From positions 1 through 63,680 of the forward strand of contig CACJRE010000002.1 in NCBI GenBank assembly GCA_902595745.1: DNA of 63,680 nt, given 5' to 3'. Positions 8,503 to 19,559 of this stretch are shown here, piece by piece. The translations under genes and the position numbers were made by a program. How positions within the stretch are numbered: the stretch's first letter is position 1; the number at the start of each line of letters is the position of its first letter. The stretch is from an uncultured Pelagibacteraceae bacterium. Its GTDB lineage: Bacteria > Pseudomonadota > Alphaproteobacteria > Pelagibacterales > Pelagibacteraceae. Under the pieces are notes generated by a model that ran no database searches, was not told the origin of the DNA, and saw only the letters and a program-made list of their open reading frames with translations.

Positions 8503-9153
8503 TTGATTATGAATGACAAAATTAATTTCGAAGTACATAGGAGATTTGGACCTTCAATACTAAAAGTAAAAATTCCAGAAAATATAATAAATAATCTAAA
8601 TAATTATGTAGATCAGACTATTTCAAATGATAAAAAAATTCAAAAACAGAATCTTGGTGAAGGCTTAGTTGGAGATGTAACTCAAGAATTTTCCCTTGAA
8701 CAAGATATTATGGAAAAAACAGGATGGGGAAATTTTTTAGCATCCTGTGTCTCAAATTGGATTAATATGGAGATGAAAAAAAAAATTACAAAATTTAAAA
8801 TAAGAAAATCCTGGATCGTGAGGCAATTTAAAAATGAATACAATCCAACACACTGGCATTCAGGTCATATTTCTGGAGCAGGATTTTTAAAAGTTCCAAA
8901 TACTTTTGGTAAACATGTGCAAAATAAACAAAATAGAGTTTACCGTGGTGGTAACTTGCAATTAATTCATGGATCAAAAATGTTTTTATGTGAGTCTACA
9001 TTTACTATTGTACCCAAAGTAGGAGATTTTTATTTTTTTCCAAATTATATGATGCATACAGTTTTTCCTTTTAAAGATACAAATGAAGAAAGAAGATCAA
9101 TCTCTTTCAATGCTGATATCGATAATGAAATCTACAATGTTTATGGTGAATAA
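8503..9153 (+). CDS. Putative 2OG-Fe(II) oxygenase-type protein
   Basis: 'NPTHWHSGHISGAGFLKVP ... RGGNLQLIHG ... FYFFPNYMMHTVFPFKDTNEERRSISFNAD' HxD/H...H..R-like pattern. Confidence 0.6.
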   Translation: MIMNDKINFEVHRRFGPSILKVKIPENIINNLNNYVDQTISNDKKIQKQNLGEGLVGDVTQEFSLEQDIMEKTGWGNFLASCVSNWINMEMKKKITKFKIRKSWIVRQFKNEYNPTHWHSGHISGAGFLKVPNTFGKHVQNKQNRVYRGGNLQLIHGSKMFLCESTFTIVPKVGDFYFFPNYMMHTVFPFKDTNEERRSISFNADIDNEIYNVYGE

Positions 9154-9520
9154 TAAGCAAAAAAATGTTCTCAATGAAGATCTTGAAGAATGCTCAAACG
9201 ACCCACTAACAGGTTGGTACCGTGACGGATGTTGCAACACAGATGAAAATGATCATGGAGTTCATACTGTTTGTGCAAAAGTTACAACTGAATTTTTAGA
9301 ATGGTTAAAAGTTGCAGGTAATGATTTAATAACACCTCATCCTGAATATGGATTTCCTGGCTTAAAAGATGGAGATGGATGGTGTGTTTGCGCAAACTGG
9401 TATGCAAAAGCGGTTGAAGCTGGTAAGGGATGTCCAATATTTATAAAAAGAACTCATAAAAATACTCTAAAACATTTACCTATTGAAACTTTAAAAAAGT
9501 TTGCAATAGATTTGTCTTAA
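9143..9520 (+). CDS. DUF2237 family protein
   Basis: 'CSNDPLTGWYRDGCCNTDENDHGVHTVCAKVTTEFLEWLK...GDGWCVCANWYAKAVEAGKGCPIFIKRTH'; start reassigned from 9083 to ATG 9143 to limit overlap. Confidence 0.8.
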   Translation: MVNNKQKNVLNEDLEECSNDPLTGWYRDGCCNTDENDHGVHTVCAKVTTEFLEWLKVAGNDLITPHPEYGFPGLKDGDGWCVCANWYAKAVEAGKGCPIFIKRTHKNTLKHLPIETLKKFAIDLS

Positions 9521-9521
9521 A

Positions 9522-11141
9522 TTACATATTTCCATATTTTGGTCCACCACCACCCTCCGGGGTAACCCAAGTAATATTTTGTGATGGTTCTTTAATATCA
9601 CAAGTTTTACAGTGAATACAATTTTGTGAATTAATCACAAATTTGTTTTGATCATTTTCTTTTTGTACTTCATAAACTCCAGCTGGACAATATCTTTGTG
9701 CAGGTTCATCAAATTTTTCTAGAGTATAGCTAATTGGCAAATTAGGATCTATAAGTTTTAGATGAACTGGTTGGTTTTCAGTATGATTAGTACCCGTCAA
9801 ATAAACGGAGCTTGTTTTATCAAAGGTAATCACATTATCATATTTTGGATATTCAATTTTTGGCATCTTATTTGAAGGTTTAAGTGTTTCATGATCAGCA
9901 TGTTTATGTTTCAAAGTAAAAGGTAGTTTTCCTTTAAATAAAATCTGATCAATACCAGTAAATATTATTCCAAGAATTAAACCCCAACTAAAACTTGGTT
10001 TTACATTACGGGCTGCGTGAAGCTCCTCGTAAACCCAGCTTTTTTTAAAGTTTTCTTCATAAAGTGATAAACTTTTTTTTTCTTTAATATGCTTAATTAT
10101 TGTTTCAGCTGCTATCATTCCACTTTTCATTGCTGTATGAGAGCCTTTAATTTTAGGCATATTCAAAGTTCCCGCATCACAACCAACTAATAATGCTCCA
10201 GGCATAAACATTTGAGGTAAACTTTGAAGTCCACCTTCAATTAGTGCTCGTGCTCCATAAGATATTCTTTTTCCACCTTCAATAATTTTCTTTATTGATG
10301 GATGGGTTTTAAATCTTTGAAATTCATCATAAGGGGAAAGATGCGGATTTTTATAATCTAAACCTATAACGTAACCCAGAAATATCTGTTTATTTTCTGC
10401 ATGATACATGAAACTACCACCATAAGTATTATTATCCAGTGGCCAACCTGCCGTGTGCATAACCATTCCTTCTTCATGGTTTTTATCTTCAATTTCCCAA
10501 ATTTCTTTAAATCCAATTCCATATTGCTGAGGATCTTTATCTTTTGAAAGCTCAAATTTTTCAATTAACTGTTTTCCTAAGTGGCCTCTACAACCCTCTG
10601 CAAATACAGTTACTTTTCCTAATAATTCTATACCTGGCTCGAAACTATCTTTTTTATTTCCTTCTTTATCAATACCCATATCTTGGGTGGCAACACCTTT
10701 TACTGATCCATCTTCGTTGTATAAAATTTCACTTGCAGGAAATCCTGGGAAAATCTCAACCCCCAAAGCTTCAGCTTGTTCTGCTAACCACCTACATAAA
10801 TTAGCAAGACTAATGATATAATTATTATGATTTTGTTGAACCTTAGGAAGTAACCATGTCGGCCAACTTAATGATTTTGTTTTTCCTAAAAATAAAAATT
10901 TTTCTTTAGATACTTTAGTTTTAATTGGAGAATTTAACTTTTTCCAATCTGGTAAAAGCTCATCTAAAGCTCGTGTTTCAAAAACATTGCCACTTAAGAT
11001 ATGAGCGCCAATTTCTGATGCTTTTTCCAATAAACAAACATTTAAATTTTGATTAAGTTGTTTGAGTTTAATGGCTGTAGATAATCCAGAGGGGCCTCCT
11101 CCAACGATAACAACATCATACTCCATCGACTCTCTACCCAT
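9522..11141 (-). CDS. Electron transfer flavoprotein-ubiquinone oxidoreductase
   Basis: FAD GGGPSG motif, 'EKASEIGAHILSGNVFETRALDELLPDWK', C-terminal 4Fe-4S 'CIHCKTCDIKEPSQNITWVTPEGGGGPKY'. Confidence 0.95.
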   Translation of the reverse strand: MGRESMEYDVVIVGGGPSGLSTAIKLKQLNQNLNVCLLEKASEIGAHILSGNVFETRALDELLPDWKKLNSPIKTKVSKEKFLFLGKTKSLSWPTWLLPKVQQNHNNYIISLANLCRWLAEQAEALGVEIFPGFPASEILYNEDGSVKGVATQDMGIDKEGNKKDSFEPGIELLGKVTVFAEGCRGHLGKQLIEKFELSKDKDPQQYGIGFKEIWEIEDKNHEEGMVMHTAGWPLDNNTYGGSFMYHAENKQIFLGYVIGLDYKNPHLSPYDEFQRFKTHPSIKKIIEGGKRISYGARALIEGGLQSLPQMFMPGALLVGCDAGTLNMPKIKGSHTAMKSGMIAAETIIKHIKEKKSLSLYEENFKKSWVYEELHAARNVKPSFSWGLILGIIFTGIDQILFKGKLPFTLKHKHADHETLKPSNKMPKIEYPKYDNVITFDKTSSVYLTGTNHTENQPVHLKLIDPNLPISYTLEKFDEPAQRYCPAGVYEVQKENDQNKFVINSQNCIHCKTCDIKEPSQNITWVTPEGGGGPKYGNM

Positions 11142-11163
11142 ATGATATTTTTATCTTTAAGAG

Positions 11164-12117
11164 TTATTTTTGTATAGTGTTTAATTTATTCAACTCTTCT
11201 AAGAACTGTGGCAAAGCCTCAAATAAATCTGCTTCTAGACCATAATCTGCGACACTAAAAATTGGAGCCTCTCCGTCTTTATTGATTGCAACAATTACTT
11301 TACTCTCTTTCATTCCTGCTAAATGTTGAATAGCTCCTGATATTCCAACTGCGATATATAAATCTGGGACAACTACTTTTCCTGTTTGACCAACTTGATG
11401 GTCGTTACTAATATAACCTGCATCAACTGCTGCTCTCGATGCACCTATTGCTGCATTTAATTTATCAGCTATGGAGGTAATTAATTTAAAATTGTCTCCA
11501 CTTTGCATTCCTCTTCCCCCAGAAACAACAATTCTTGCTGTACCAAGTTCTGGTCGATCCGATTTTATCTCTTCTCTTTTAAGAAATTTTGTTAATGAAA
11601 ATTCATCTGCTGCTTCAGTAGTTTCAATTGGTGCAGAACCTCCAGTGCTTTCACATGGATCAAAAGAAGTGGGTCTAATTGTAATACATTTTTTTTCATC
11701 TGTGCTTTTCACAGTTGCAAAAGCATTACCTGCATAAATTGGTCTTATAAAAGTATCTGATGATTCAACTTTTATAATATCACTCACCTGTGATGCATCT
11801 AATTTGGCAGCAACCCTTGGCATTAAGTTTTTACCAAAAGTATTTGCTGAACAAACTATATGTGAATAATTATTTGCAAGTTTAATAATTACAGGGGCAA
11901 AATTTTCTGCTAAAAAATTTTCATAATGAGCAGCTTCTACTGTTATTACTTTTTTAACTAAAGGTAACTCTGATGCTGCTTTTGCAGCACCTCCACAATT
12001 ATTCCCAATAACTAAAGCATGAACATCATTATCCATTTGAGATGCCGCTGTTACCGCATTTAAAGTGAATGATTTAAGTTCTTTATTGTTATGTTCTGCT
12101 ATTAATAATACTGACAT
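11164..12117 (-). CDS. etfA: Electron transfer flavoprotein alpha subunit
   Basis: 'GASRAAVDAGYISNDHQVGQTGKVVVPDLYIAVGISGAIQHLAGMKESKVIVAINKD'. Confidence 0.96.
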   Translation of the reverse strand: MSVLLIAEHNNKELKSFTLNAVTAASQMDNDVHALVIGNNCGGAAKAASELPLVKKVITVEAAHYENFLAENFAPVIIKLANNYSHIVCSANTFGKNLMPRVAAKLDASQVSDIIKVESSDTFIRPIYAGNAFATVKSTDEKKCITIRPTSFDPCESTGGSAPIETTEAADEFSLTKFLKREEIKSDRPELGTARIVVSGGRGMQSGDNFKLITSIADKLNAAIGASRAAVDAGYISNDHQVGQTGKVVVPDLYIAVGISGAIQHLAGMKESKVIVAINKDGEAPIFSVADYGLEADLFEALPQFLEELNKLNTIQK

Positions 12118-12866
12118 TATATTACTTTCGCCTCGTTTTTTAATTTTTGAACCAATTCAGCAACACTTGAAACTTTAATACCAGCTTTTCGTTTTGGTGG
12201 TTCTTCAACTTTTAACTGTTGTATTTTAGGGGTTATATCAACACCAAGATCTGAAACATTAATTTGTTCAATTGGTTTTTTCTTTGCTTTCATAATATTT
12301 GGTAATGAAGCATATCTTGGTTCATTTAATCTTAAATCACATGTAACAATTGCAGGTGTATTAATTTCAATAGTTTCTAAACCTTCGTCAATTTCTCTAA
12401 CTACTTCAAGTTTTCCTTCTTTAACCTCAATTTTAGAAGCAAAAGTTGCTTGTGGCCAATCTAATAAGGCACTTAACATCTGTCCTGTTTGATTGCAGTC
12501 ATCATCTATTGCTTGTTTGCCCATAAAAACTAAATCGGGTTTTTCTTTATCAACAATTTTTTGTAAAATTTTTGATACAGCTAAAGGTTCTATTACACCT
12601 TCCGCTTTAACGTGAATTCCTCTGTCAGCTCCAACCGCTAATGCTTTTCTTACTGTCTCTTGAGCTTTCTCTTCTCCAACAGTTACTGCAATTACCTCTG
12701 TTGCTTTTCCACTTTCTTTTATCTTTACCGCTTCTTCGATAGCATTATCATCAGGTGGATTAGTTGACATCTTAACATTATCCGTAACAACCCCTGTTCC
12801 ATCCTCTTTAACTCTTACTTGAACGTTGTAATCAATAACTCTTTTAACAGCGACTAAAATTTTCAT
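12117..12866 (-). CDS. etfB: Electron transfer flavoprotein beta subunit
   Basis: '[20 protein letters not shown]', '[34 protein letters not shown]'. Confidence 0.96.
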   Translation of the reverse strand: MKILVAVKRVIDYNVQVRVKEDGTGVVTDNVKMSTNPPDDNAIEEAVKIKESGKATEVIAVTVGEEKAQETVRKALAVGADRGIHVKAEGVIEPLAVSKILQKIVDKEKPDLVFMGKQAIDDDCNQTGQMLSALLDWPQATFASKIEVKEGKLEVVREIDEGLETIEINTPAIVTCDLRLNEPRYASLPNIMKAKKKPIEQINVSDLGVDITPKIQQLKVEEPPKRKAGIKVSSVAELVQKLKNEAKVI

Positions 12867-15295
12867 TAAGCTCTCAATAAATTGTTTTCAGAATCGTACG
12901 GACTCTCCTTTAAAACAGTAGCGTCATACATTTCACCTAAAATATCAACTTGTAATTTGTCGCCCACATTTGCATGTTCTGGTTTAACCATAGCAAGTGC
13001 AATTGATTTATCTAATCTAAAACCAAATTCTCCCCCTGTCGCTCTTCCAACAACCTTGTTATCTTTATAGATTGGATTATTTCCTAAAACATCAGCATCT
13101 TTAGTATTATGAACTTCAAGAGTAATCAGTTTGTTATCAAATCCTTTTTCTCTCCATTTATTAAGAGCTTCTAAACCAATAAAGCTTCCCTTGTTAGGAT
13201 GAACAAATCTATCTAACCCCGACTCATAAGGTGAATATTCAATTGAAAGTTCTGTTCCAACTAATTTGTATGATTTTTCTAGCCTTAAGCTATTCATTGC
13301 TCTAATTCCAAAAGGTTTAATACCTAAATTTTTTCCAGCTTCCATTAATTTATCAAAAATATGATTTTGATATTCAATTGGATGATGAAGTTCCCAACCT
13401 AATTCACCAACAAAATTTACTCTCATAGCATTAACAGGAGCATATCCAACTTCAACATTTTGCGCTGTTAACCATTTGAAATTTTCATTTGAAAAATCAT
13501 CATTAGATACTTTCTGTAATAACTCTCTTGATTTAGGACCTGCAACAACCAATACACCTTTACTGTTGGTTAAATCTTCAAAAGTAACACCATCGTCTGG
13601 CATCCATTTTTTAATCCAATCATGGTCTAATCTTAAATTTGCTCCAGCTGAAACTAAATAAAAACTATCTTCAGCTTCTCTCATAATTGTAAACTCTGAA
13701 TGAACTCCACCCTTAGTATTCAGTGCATGGCATAGTCCAATTCTTCCAATTTTTTTTGGAAGTTTATTCGCCACCAAATGATCTAAAAATTCTTCCGCTT
13801 TTAGACCTTTAATTCTACACTTTGCAAATGCTGTCATATCCAAAAGCCCTACATTATCTTTTACGTTTTGACATTCTTTCTTAATAGCTTCAAACCACTT
13901 TGATCTTCTAAAAGACCAGTCATCTTTTTGCTCCATACCATTTGTTGCAAAAAAATTTGGTCTTTCCCATCCAAATTTTTGACCAAAAACTGCACCTAAA
14001 TCTTTCATTCTTTCATAACAAGGAGATGTTCTTAGAGGTCTTGCAGCTGGTCTTTCTTCATCTGGATAATGAGTGATAAAAACATGACTGTAAGCTTCTT
14101 CGTTTTTAGCTTTTAAATAAGATTTAGTAGCGTAATCACCATAACGTCTAGGTTCAACACCAAGCATATCAATTGTTGGCTCACCATCAATAATCCATTC
14201 TGCTAACTGCCATCCTGCTCCACCCGCTGCAGTAATTCCAAAACTATGTCCTTCATTGATCCAAAAGTTTTTTAATCCCCATGCAGGTCCAACAATTGGA
14301 TTACCATCTGGTGTATAACAAATTGCTCCGTTGTAAACTTTTTTAACACCTACTTCTCCAAATGCAGGAACACGATGTATTGCTCCTTCAATGTGTGGCG
14401 CTAATCTATCCAAATCTTCTTGAAATAATTCATACTCAGAATCTTTTGATGGTCCATTCACATAACAAGCAGGTGCACCATCTTCATAGGGTCCTAAAAT
14501 TAATCCACCCGCCTCTTCTCTCATATACCATCTGCTATCACTATCTCTTAAAACTCCCATCTCTGGTAAGCCATCTTTTTTTCTTTTTTGAATTTCAGGA
14601 TGAGGTTCAGTTACAATGTATTGATGCTCAACTGGAATAACTGGAATATCTAATCCAACCATTTTACCAGTTTGTCTTGCAAAATTTCCTGAGCAAGAAA
14701 TAATATGTTCACATTCAATTGATCCTTTATCAGTTTCGACAACCCAGCCATCTTTAGTTTGTTTCATAGCAAGTACACTTGTGTTTCTATAAATTTCTGC
14801 ACCCATGTTTCTTGCACCAGTTGCCATAGCTTGTGTTAAATCAGCTGGTTGAATATAGCCATCTTCTGGATGCTGAATTGCACCAACTAAATCATCTGTA
14901 TGACATAAAGGCCAAATTTCTTTTACTTGATCTGGTGTTAAAAATTTTACATCCACACCAATAGTTTGAGCGACACCAGCATATTGATGATACTCATCCA
15001 TTCTGTCTTTAGTGCTTGCTAAACGAATATTTGATACAACACTAAAACCAACATTTTTTCCTGTTTCTTCTTCTAATTTTTTATAAAGATCGACAGCGTA
15101 TTTATGAAGTTGTCCAACCGAATAACTCATATTAAACAAAGGCAATAACCCTGCTGCGTGCCATGTTGATCCTGAAGTTAATTCTTTTCGCTCAACTAGA
15201 ACAACATCTGACCAACCTTTTTTTGCTAAATGATAAAGTGCACTAACTCCTACTACCCCACCACCAACTACTACGACTTTAGTTTTTGTTTTCAT
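12866..15295 (-). CDS. FAD-dependent dimethylglycine/sarcosine dehydrogenase-like protein with C-terminal GcvT domain
   Basis: 809 aa: N-terminal DAO-type FAD domain ([42 protein letters not shown]) plus GcvT-type C-terminus ([16 protein letters not shown]). Confidence 0.88.
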   Translation of the reverse strand: MKTKTKVVVVGGGVVGVSALYHLAKKGWSDVVLVERKELTSGSTWHAAGLLPLFNMSYSVGQLHKYAVDLYKKLEEETGKNVGFSVVSNIRLASTKDRMDEYHQYAGVAQTIGVDVKFLTPDQVKEIWPLCHTDDLVGAIQHPEDGYIQPADLTQAMATGARNMGAEIYRNTSVLAMKQTKDGWVVETDKGSIECEHIISCSGNFARQTGKMVGLDIPVIPVEHQYIVTEPHPEIQKRKKDGLPEMGVLRDSDSRWYMREEAGGLILGPYEDGAPACYVNGPSKDSEYELFQEDLDRLAPHIEGAIHRVPAFGEVGVKKVYNGAICYTPDGNPIVGPAWGLKNFWINEGHSFGITAAGGAGWQLAEWIIDGEPTIDMLGVEPRRYGDYATKSYLKAKNEEAYSHVFITHYPDEERPAARPLRTSPCYERMKDLGAVFGQKFGWERPNFFATNGMEQKDDWSFRRSKWFEAIKKECQNVKDNVGLLDMTAFAKCRIKGLKAEEFLDHLVANKLPKKIGRIGLCHALNTKGGVHSEFTIMREAEDSFYLVSAGANLRLDHDWIKKWMPDDGVTFEDLTNSKGVLVVAGPKSRELLQKVSNDDFSNENFKWLTAQNVEVGYAPVNAMRVNFVGELGWELHHPIEYQNHIFDKLMEAGKNLGIKPFGIRAMNSLRLEKSYKLVGTELSIEYSPYESGLDRFVHPNKGSFIGLEALNKWREKGFDNKLITLEVHNTKDADVLGNNPIYKDNKVVGRATGGEFGFRLDKSIALAMVKPEHANVGDKLQVDILGEMYDATVLKESPYDSENNLLRA

Positions 15296-15351
15296 TCGCG
15301 ATTCCTACTAAATTTTTTGAATTAACGAAACAAAATTGTATCTGTGGATAA

Positions 15352-15825
15352 TTAAATTGAACTACCAAGTGGGATGGGGTTTGACACCATGGTGGTCAAC
15401 CAGCAATCCTTGAGTGTTCCCTCAAGGGTATACTTTTCGACCTGCCAATTAAACTTATGATATATTTTGTTTTTGTCTAAAATGATGACTTCAAATTGAG
15501 CCCATTTGTCACTACTTCCAAGCTCTGTAATAGTGTGACTGAGGTGATCCAGCATCATTTGATAAGACTCCCCTTTTATCATTCTTTTAAACTTTGGTAG
15601 GGGACCAGTAACTTTTTTATTATTTGGGTGAGCAAAATTCCAGGTTTGCTCTATTCCACTATCTTTAAATTTAAGATCATTTTTTTGAAGCCCAATGAGC
15701 TGGATTTTAACTACTTCTGATGGCTTAATATCACTGTTGGGTTTTAAAATTTCCGCCTTTGATGAAGTTAAAAAAATAGAAATAAAAAATAATATTTTAA
15801 ATATTATTTGCAGTCTTCCTAACAT
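15352..15825 (-). CDS. DUF4864-like exported protein
   Basis: Signal peptide; 'IQLIGLQKNDLKFKDSGIEQTWNFAHPNNKKVTGPLPKFKRMI'. Confidence 0.55.
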   Translation of the reverse strand: MLGRLQIIFKILFFISIFLTSSKAEILKPNSDIKPSEVVKIQLIGLQKNDLKFKDSGIEQTWNFAHPNNKKVTGPLPKFKRMIKGESYQMMLDHLSHTITELGSSDKWAQFEVIILDKNKIYHKFNWQVEKYTLEGTLKDCWLTTMVSNPIPLGSSI

Positions 15826-16381
15826 CTTCTAAAAATTCTTCTCTCTTAGCATCGCTTACAAAGGGTACTGCAAAATATCTTCTATAGACAATGTTATATA
15901 TGCCACACATATGAAATACTCCTCTTTTTAATCTTCTAATAGGTAAATTTAAAAAGAAAGTTGTGATTGCTAGTCTTGGTGAACCATAAGTACAAAATAT
16001 TATTGCCTTTTTTTGTCTTAAATTACCTATTGGATATCCGTAATTACCCCAAAGTTGTTTGAATTTAAATGCCCACGGTGGAGCTAAAACTTTATCAATC
16101 CAACCTTCAACAATAGCAGGCATTCTAAAATTCCAAATGGGAGCTATTAAAACAATAGTATCACATTCTTCTATTCTTTGACGGTGATTTAAAACATCTT
16201 TACCAGGCTCTTCTCCAGCAAAAACAGGATTAAATTTTTCTTTATATAAATCTACAGTATCAACTTTGTTACCTTTTGCTTCAGCAGTTTTAACAAATGT
16301 ATCTCTTATCGCAGCATTAAAAGATTTATCATTATAATGACCGTAAACTAAAAAAATTTTTTTCATGTCTTTTAATAGCAA
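15797..16381 (-). CDS. NAD(P)H dehydrogenase (quinone)/flavodoxin-like family
   Basis: 'KIFLVYGHYNDKSFNAAIRDTFVKTAEAKG', 'IVLIAPIWNFRMPAIVEGWIDKVL'. Confidence 0.8.
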   Translation of the reverse strand: MLLKDMKKIFLVYGHYNDKSFNAAIRDTFVKTAEAKGNKVDTVDLYKEKFNPVFAGEEPGKDVLNHRQRIEECDTIVLIAPIWNFRMPAIVEGWIDKVLAPPWAFKFKQLWGNYGYPIGNLRQKKAIIFCTYGSPRLAITTFFLNLPIRRLKRGVFHMCGIYNIVYRRYFAVPFVSDAKREEFLEDVRKTANNI

Positions 16382-16412
16382 AATAATTAGAAATAACTAA
16401 TGAATTTTTTGA

Positions 16413-18023
16413 TTACTCTTGAGTTTTGTATTTACTGTTGTTGATTATAAAGACAAACAGAATAGGTAAAATTAATGTTAGCAAGGTTACCACAATTAAT
16501 AATATTCCAAGTTCAGAATAATCAGCAGTAGTTTGAATTTCACCTGATACTTTATCTTTTACTTCTCTAGTAACTGTAAATATTTCATTTAAATACTTTG
16601 TTCCAAGGGCACTTGCAGAAAGAGCTAAATTTGTAAAAGAGGCAAAGACAGCAAAGAAAGTAGCTTTAAGATGTGAGGGAGCATTTTTTGCAATCCAAGC
16701 TAATAAGGGAATCATCGATACTTGCCCTAAGGGAGACTCTAATGCTGTATTAATCAATGCAATAAATTTTGCATCAACAATCCCACCTGTTAATGAAGCT
16801 GTCCAATTATGAAAACCGTAATACATCCCGACACTAGGTAAAAATAAAATCGCACCAGCTATACTTAATACAACAATAATTTTTGCAATTGAGTTATTAG
16901 CCATAAAGGGTCTTAATAAAACTATTCCAGCCAATGTTAAAATTGATGTTAGTAAAGACAAAATTGAAAAAAATTGTTCATTAAAACCAAGTTCATCGAT
17001 TTCAAACCAAGTTAGACCAGGACCAGGGCCTGGCATTGCTCTAAATATAAAAATGATGATTGCTGTTCCAACAATTGTTAGCCGTAAATTCTCTGGTAAT
17101 TCTTTGATGAGTTTAAACATCAAAAATAAAATTATGATAACTGAACCGATAAAAACTATTTCTTGAGCAAAGGGAACTTTAAAAGATCCGATTGATAAAG
17201 TGAAAATAACAAATATTAAACTTCCTCCTAAAATCCACCAATTGACTTTAGTTTTTTCTGCTCCTCTCTCTTCTTTAAATTCTAATCCAAGAGATTTTAA
17301 ATTCTTAATTTTTTCATTTCTTAAATGTTTTGCTAAAAGAACCCCTAAAATTGAAACAACTGGAATAATTAATGCGTATATATAAATTTTACCGTATAGA
17401 GCAATTTTAGCTGATTGCTCTAAGCTATCTACGTCTCTAAATAAAATTACATTTACTAGTGCAACCAATACAGTCCCCCCGATAATTGCAAAACGTCCAA
17501 GAGTTTGCATTGTTGTATGCATGATCTTAATTTGATCCTTGCTATAATCATTTCCACTCTCATCGGTAAGTGGCACAGCCTCAACTGTCATTGCATCTGC
17601 AACAACATCTTGCACAACATATCCTACAGGTGCCAAAATTACGCTAATTACAAACCATGTTTCTACTAAGAAAATTTGAGCTAAGTATTCAGTATGAATT
17701 ATTAACCCATACATAATCAACAAACTTAGTGCTATTAAAAATGCACCAAAAAAAACCATATAATTTTTTCTATTCCAGATCAGATCAACTAAATGTCCTA
17801 ATGGCATCTTTAATGCCCACGGAATTCCAGCCCAAAATCCTAATCCTGCAAGAAACGCAGCTGATAAATTTAAGTAATCTTTAACAAAAAAAGTTCCAAC
17901 AATTCCTGTTAAACCAGAAATACCTGCTGCAACGTAAACCATTAACGGAGGTAGATAGCTCCATTTAAACTGTCTTCCTAAATCTAAAAAAGTATTATCT
18001 AAAAACTTAAGTAGTTTATTCAT
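16413..18023 (-). CDS. MFS-type transporter
   Basis: 536 aa, about 12 TM, 'FLAGLGFWAGIPWALKMPLGHLVDLIWNRKNYMVFFGAFL'. Confidence 0.7.
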   Translation of the reverse strand: MNKLLKFLDNTFLDLGRQFKWSYLPPLMVYVAAGISGLTGIVGTFFVKDYLNLSAAFLAGLGFWAGIPWALKMPLGHLVDLIWNRKNYMVFFGAFLIALSLLIMYGLIIHTEYLAQIFLVETWFVISVILAPVGYVVQDVVADAMTVEAVPLTDESGNDYSKDQIKIMHTTMQTLGRFAIIGGTVLVALVNVILFRDVDSLEQSAKIALYGKIYIYALIIPVVSILGVLLAKHLRNEKIKNLKSLGLEFKEERGAEKTKVNWWILGGSLIFVIFTLSIGSFKVPFAQEIVFIGSVIIILFLMFKLIKELPENLRLTIVGTAIIIFIFRAMPGPGPGLTWFEIDELGFNEQFFSILSLLTSILTLAGIVLLRPFMANNSIAKIIVVLSIAGAILFLPSVGMYYGFHNWTASLTGGIVDAKFIALINTALESPLGQVSMIPLLAWIAKNAPSHLKATFFAVFASFTNLALSASALGTKYLNEIFTVTREVKDKVSGEIQTTADYSELGILLIVVTLLTLILPILFVFIINNSKYKTQE

Positions 18024-18072
18024 AAAAATAATTTTTATGAAATATTATACTTTAATTATCGCAATATAAAAT

Positions 18073-18492
18073 CTAACTAGTCTTACTGAGATTAAAAAAT
18101 TTGACTATATAAAATCCAATAAACATAGCAAAAACAAAAGTAATTGAATTTATATTTAATAATGCAATTGAGGATATGGCTGGACCAGGACAAAGTCCTC
18201 CAAGACCCCAACCAGCTCCAAATAAAGCAGATCCAATAATTAACTTATTATTGATTTCTTTATTATTTGAGTAATTAAATTGTTCAACAAAAATTGGCTT
18301 TTCTCTCTTTTTAATTACATGAAAAAGTGGCGAGGAGATAATTAAGGCTCCAATCATCACAAATGCTAATGATGGATCCCAATTTCCAAATAAATCTAAA
18401 AATCCAAGTACTTTTGCAGGATTAACCATTTCAGAAATAAGCAATCCAATTCCAAAGACAATTCCAGAGATAAGAGAAATTAATTTATTCAT
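18073..18492 (-). CDS. YeeE/YedE family membrane protein (half 2)
   Basis: 'GAGWGLGGLCPGPAISSIALLN'. Confidence 0.85.
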   Translation of the reverse strand: MNKLISLISGIVFGIGLLISEMVNPAKVLGFLDLFGNWDPSLAFVMIGALIISSPLFHVIKKREKPIFVEQFNYSNNKEINNKLIIGSALFGAGWGLGGLCPGPAISSIALLNINSITFVFAMFIGFYIVKFFNLSKTS

Positions 18493-18908
18493 ATAAAACT
18501 TTTAATTAACACGGTTAGAATACCAACAACCATAAATGTTATTGTTGCTATTATTGATCTTAAGGAAAATCTTCCAATACCACTTATTCCATGACCACTC
18601 GTGCAACCTCCACTAACTCTTGTCCCTATTCCAACTAGTAAGCCTGCAAATATTAATAAAATTATAGAGTTTGAAATTGTGATGTTTATTTCTTTGCTAG
18701 AAAATAAACTATAAATAATAGGGCCTATTATCAATCCAAGTAAAAATAATATATTGTCAAACTTGTTATCTTTTTCAGTTAAAGCATTAGAGGCAATTCC
18801 ACTAATTCCAACCAACCTTCCATTGAAGAAAAAAAATATTACAACTGCCAACCCAATAATCATCCCTCCAAGAGTTGCAGTGAATGGTGTAAAATTTACG
18901 ATATTCAT
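18489..18908 (-). CDS. YeeE/YedE family membrane protein (half 1)
   Basis: 'GLLVGIGTRVSGGCTSGHGISGIGRFSLRSIIATITFM'. Confidence 0.88.
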   Translation of the reverse strand: MNIVNFTPFTATLGGMIIGLAVVIFFFFNGRLVGISGIASNALTEKDNKFDNILFLLGLIIGPIIYSLFSSKEINITISNSIILLIFAGLLVGIGTRVSGGCTSGHGISGIGRFSLRSIIATITFMVVGILTVLIKSFI

Positions 18909-19343
18909 TTAATTGCTTAATACTGGAAACGCTTGTCTTTTCTTTAAAAAAAAATTTTGATATTCCATTTTGGTACATTTATTTTCAACGTAATCAATAT
19001 TGTTTTGATCCATTAATTTTTTTGCCTCTTCATCTCTAATACCTAGTTGAAGCCATAATACTTTTGCTCCGATTTTTACTGCATCTTCTGCTATTGCATA
19101 AACTTCGTTGGATGGTCTAAAAACATCTACAATTCCAACTGGTTCTTTGATATCAGTTATCTTTTCAAAAACCTCTTCTCCTAAGATTTTTTCACCCTTT
19201 GCTCTTGGATTAACTGGGATAACTTTAAATCCATATTTTTGCATATATTTCATAACTATCGTAGATGGTTTTTTAGGATCCTTGCTCACTCCAATCATTG
19301 CAATAGTTTTATATTTTGAAAGAATTTCTTTTATCTCAGACAT
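18909..19343 (-). CDS. CoA-binding domain protein (YccU-like)
   Basis: 'IAMIGVSKDPKKPSTIVMKYMQKYGFKVIPVNPRAKGEKILGEEVF', 'LWLQLGIRDEEA'. Confidence 0.9.
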   Translation of the reverse strand: MSEIKEILSKYKTIAMIGVSKDPKKPSTIVMKYMQKYGFKVIPVNPRAKGEKILGEEVFEKITDIKEPVGIVDVFRPSNEVYAIAEDAVKIGAKVLWLQLGIRDEEAKKLMDQNNIDYVENKCTKMEYQNFFLKKRQAFPVLSN

Positions 19344-19346
19344 AAA

Positions 19347-19559
19347 TTATTTGTTTTTTTTAATCTGATCTTCACAAAATTTTCGAGCTTCTTCTAAATC
19401 AGTAATTTTGGAGTCTGATAATTTCTGGCTACCGGCAAGACAAGCATCAACAGCTCTTTTGAAATTATGATCATTAAAACTTAAAACAAATATCATTCCC
19501 AATACAATAAAGACCACAATGAGAATATTTTTTTTATTTTTCATTATTTGTTTTTCCAT
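19347..19559 (-). CDS. Small single-TM hypothetical protein
   Basis: 70-aa ORF with one TM and two Cys, between tightly packed genes. Confidence 0.55.
   Translation of the reverse strand: MEKQIMKNKKNILIVVFIVLGMIFVLSFNDHNFKRAVDACLAGSQKLSDSKITDLEEARKFCEDQIKKNK

Noticed and set aside
10364-10804. Two ORFs inside ETF-QO (66 aa -, 86 aa +)
   Set aside because: Fully nested in the strongly supported ETF-QO gene in other frames
14362-14640. 92-aa ORF on + strand inside the DMGDH-like gene
   Set aside because: Antisense shadow ORF; Leu/His-rich artefactual composition
15381-15429. Inverted repeats TTGACACCATGGTGGTCAA and CCTTGAG...CTCAAGG near the end of the DUF4864-like gene
   Set aside because: Lie within coding sequence, the first has mispairs/bulge in its centre, no U-tract; considered incidental
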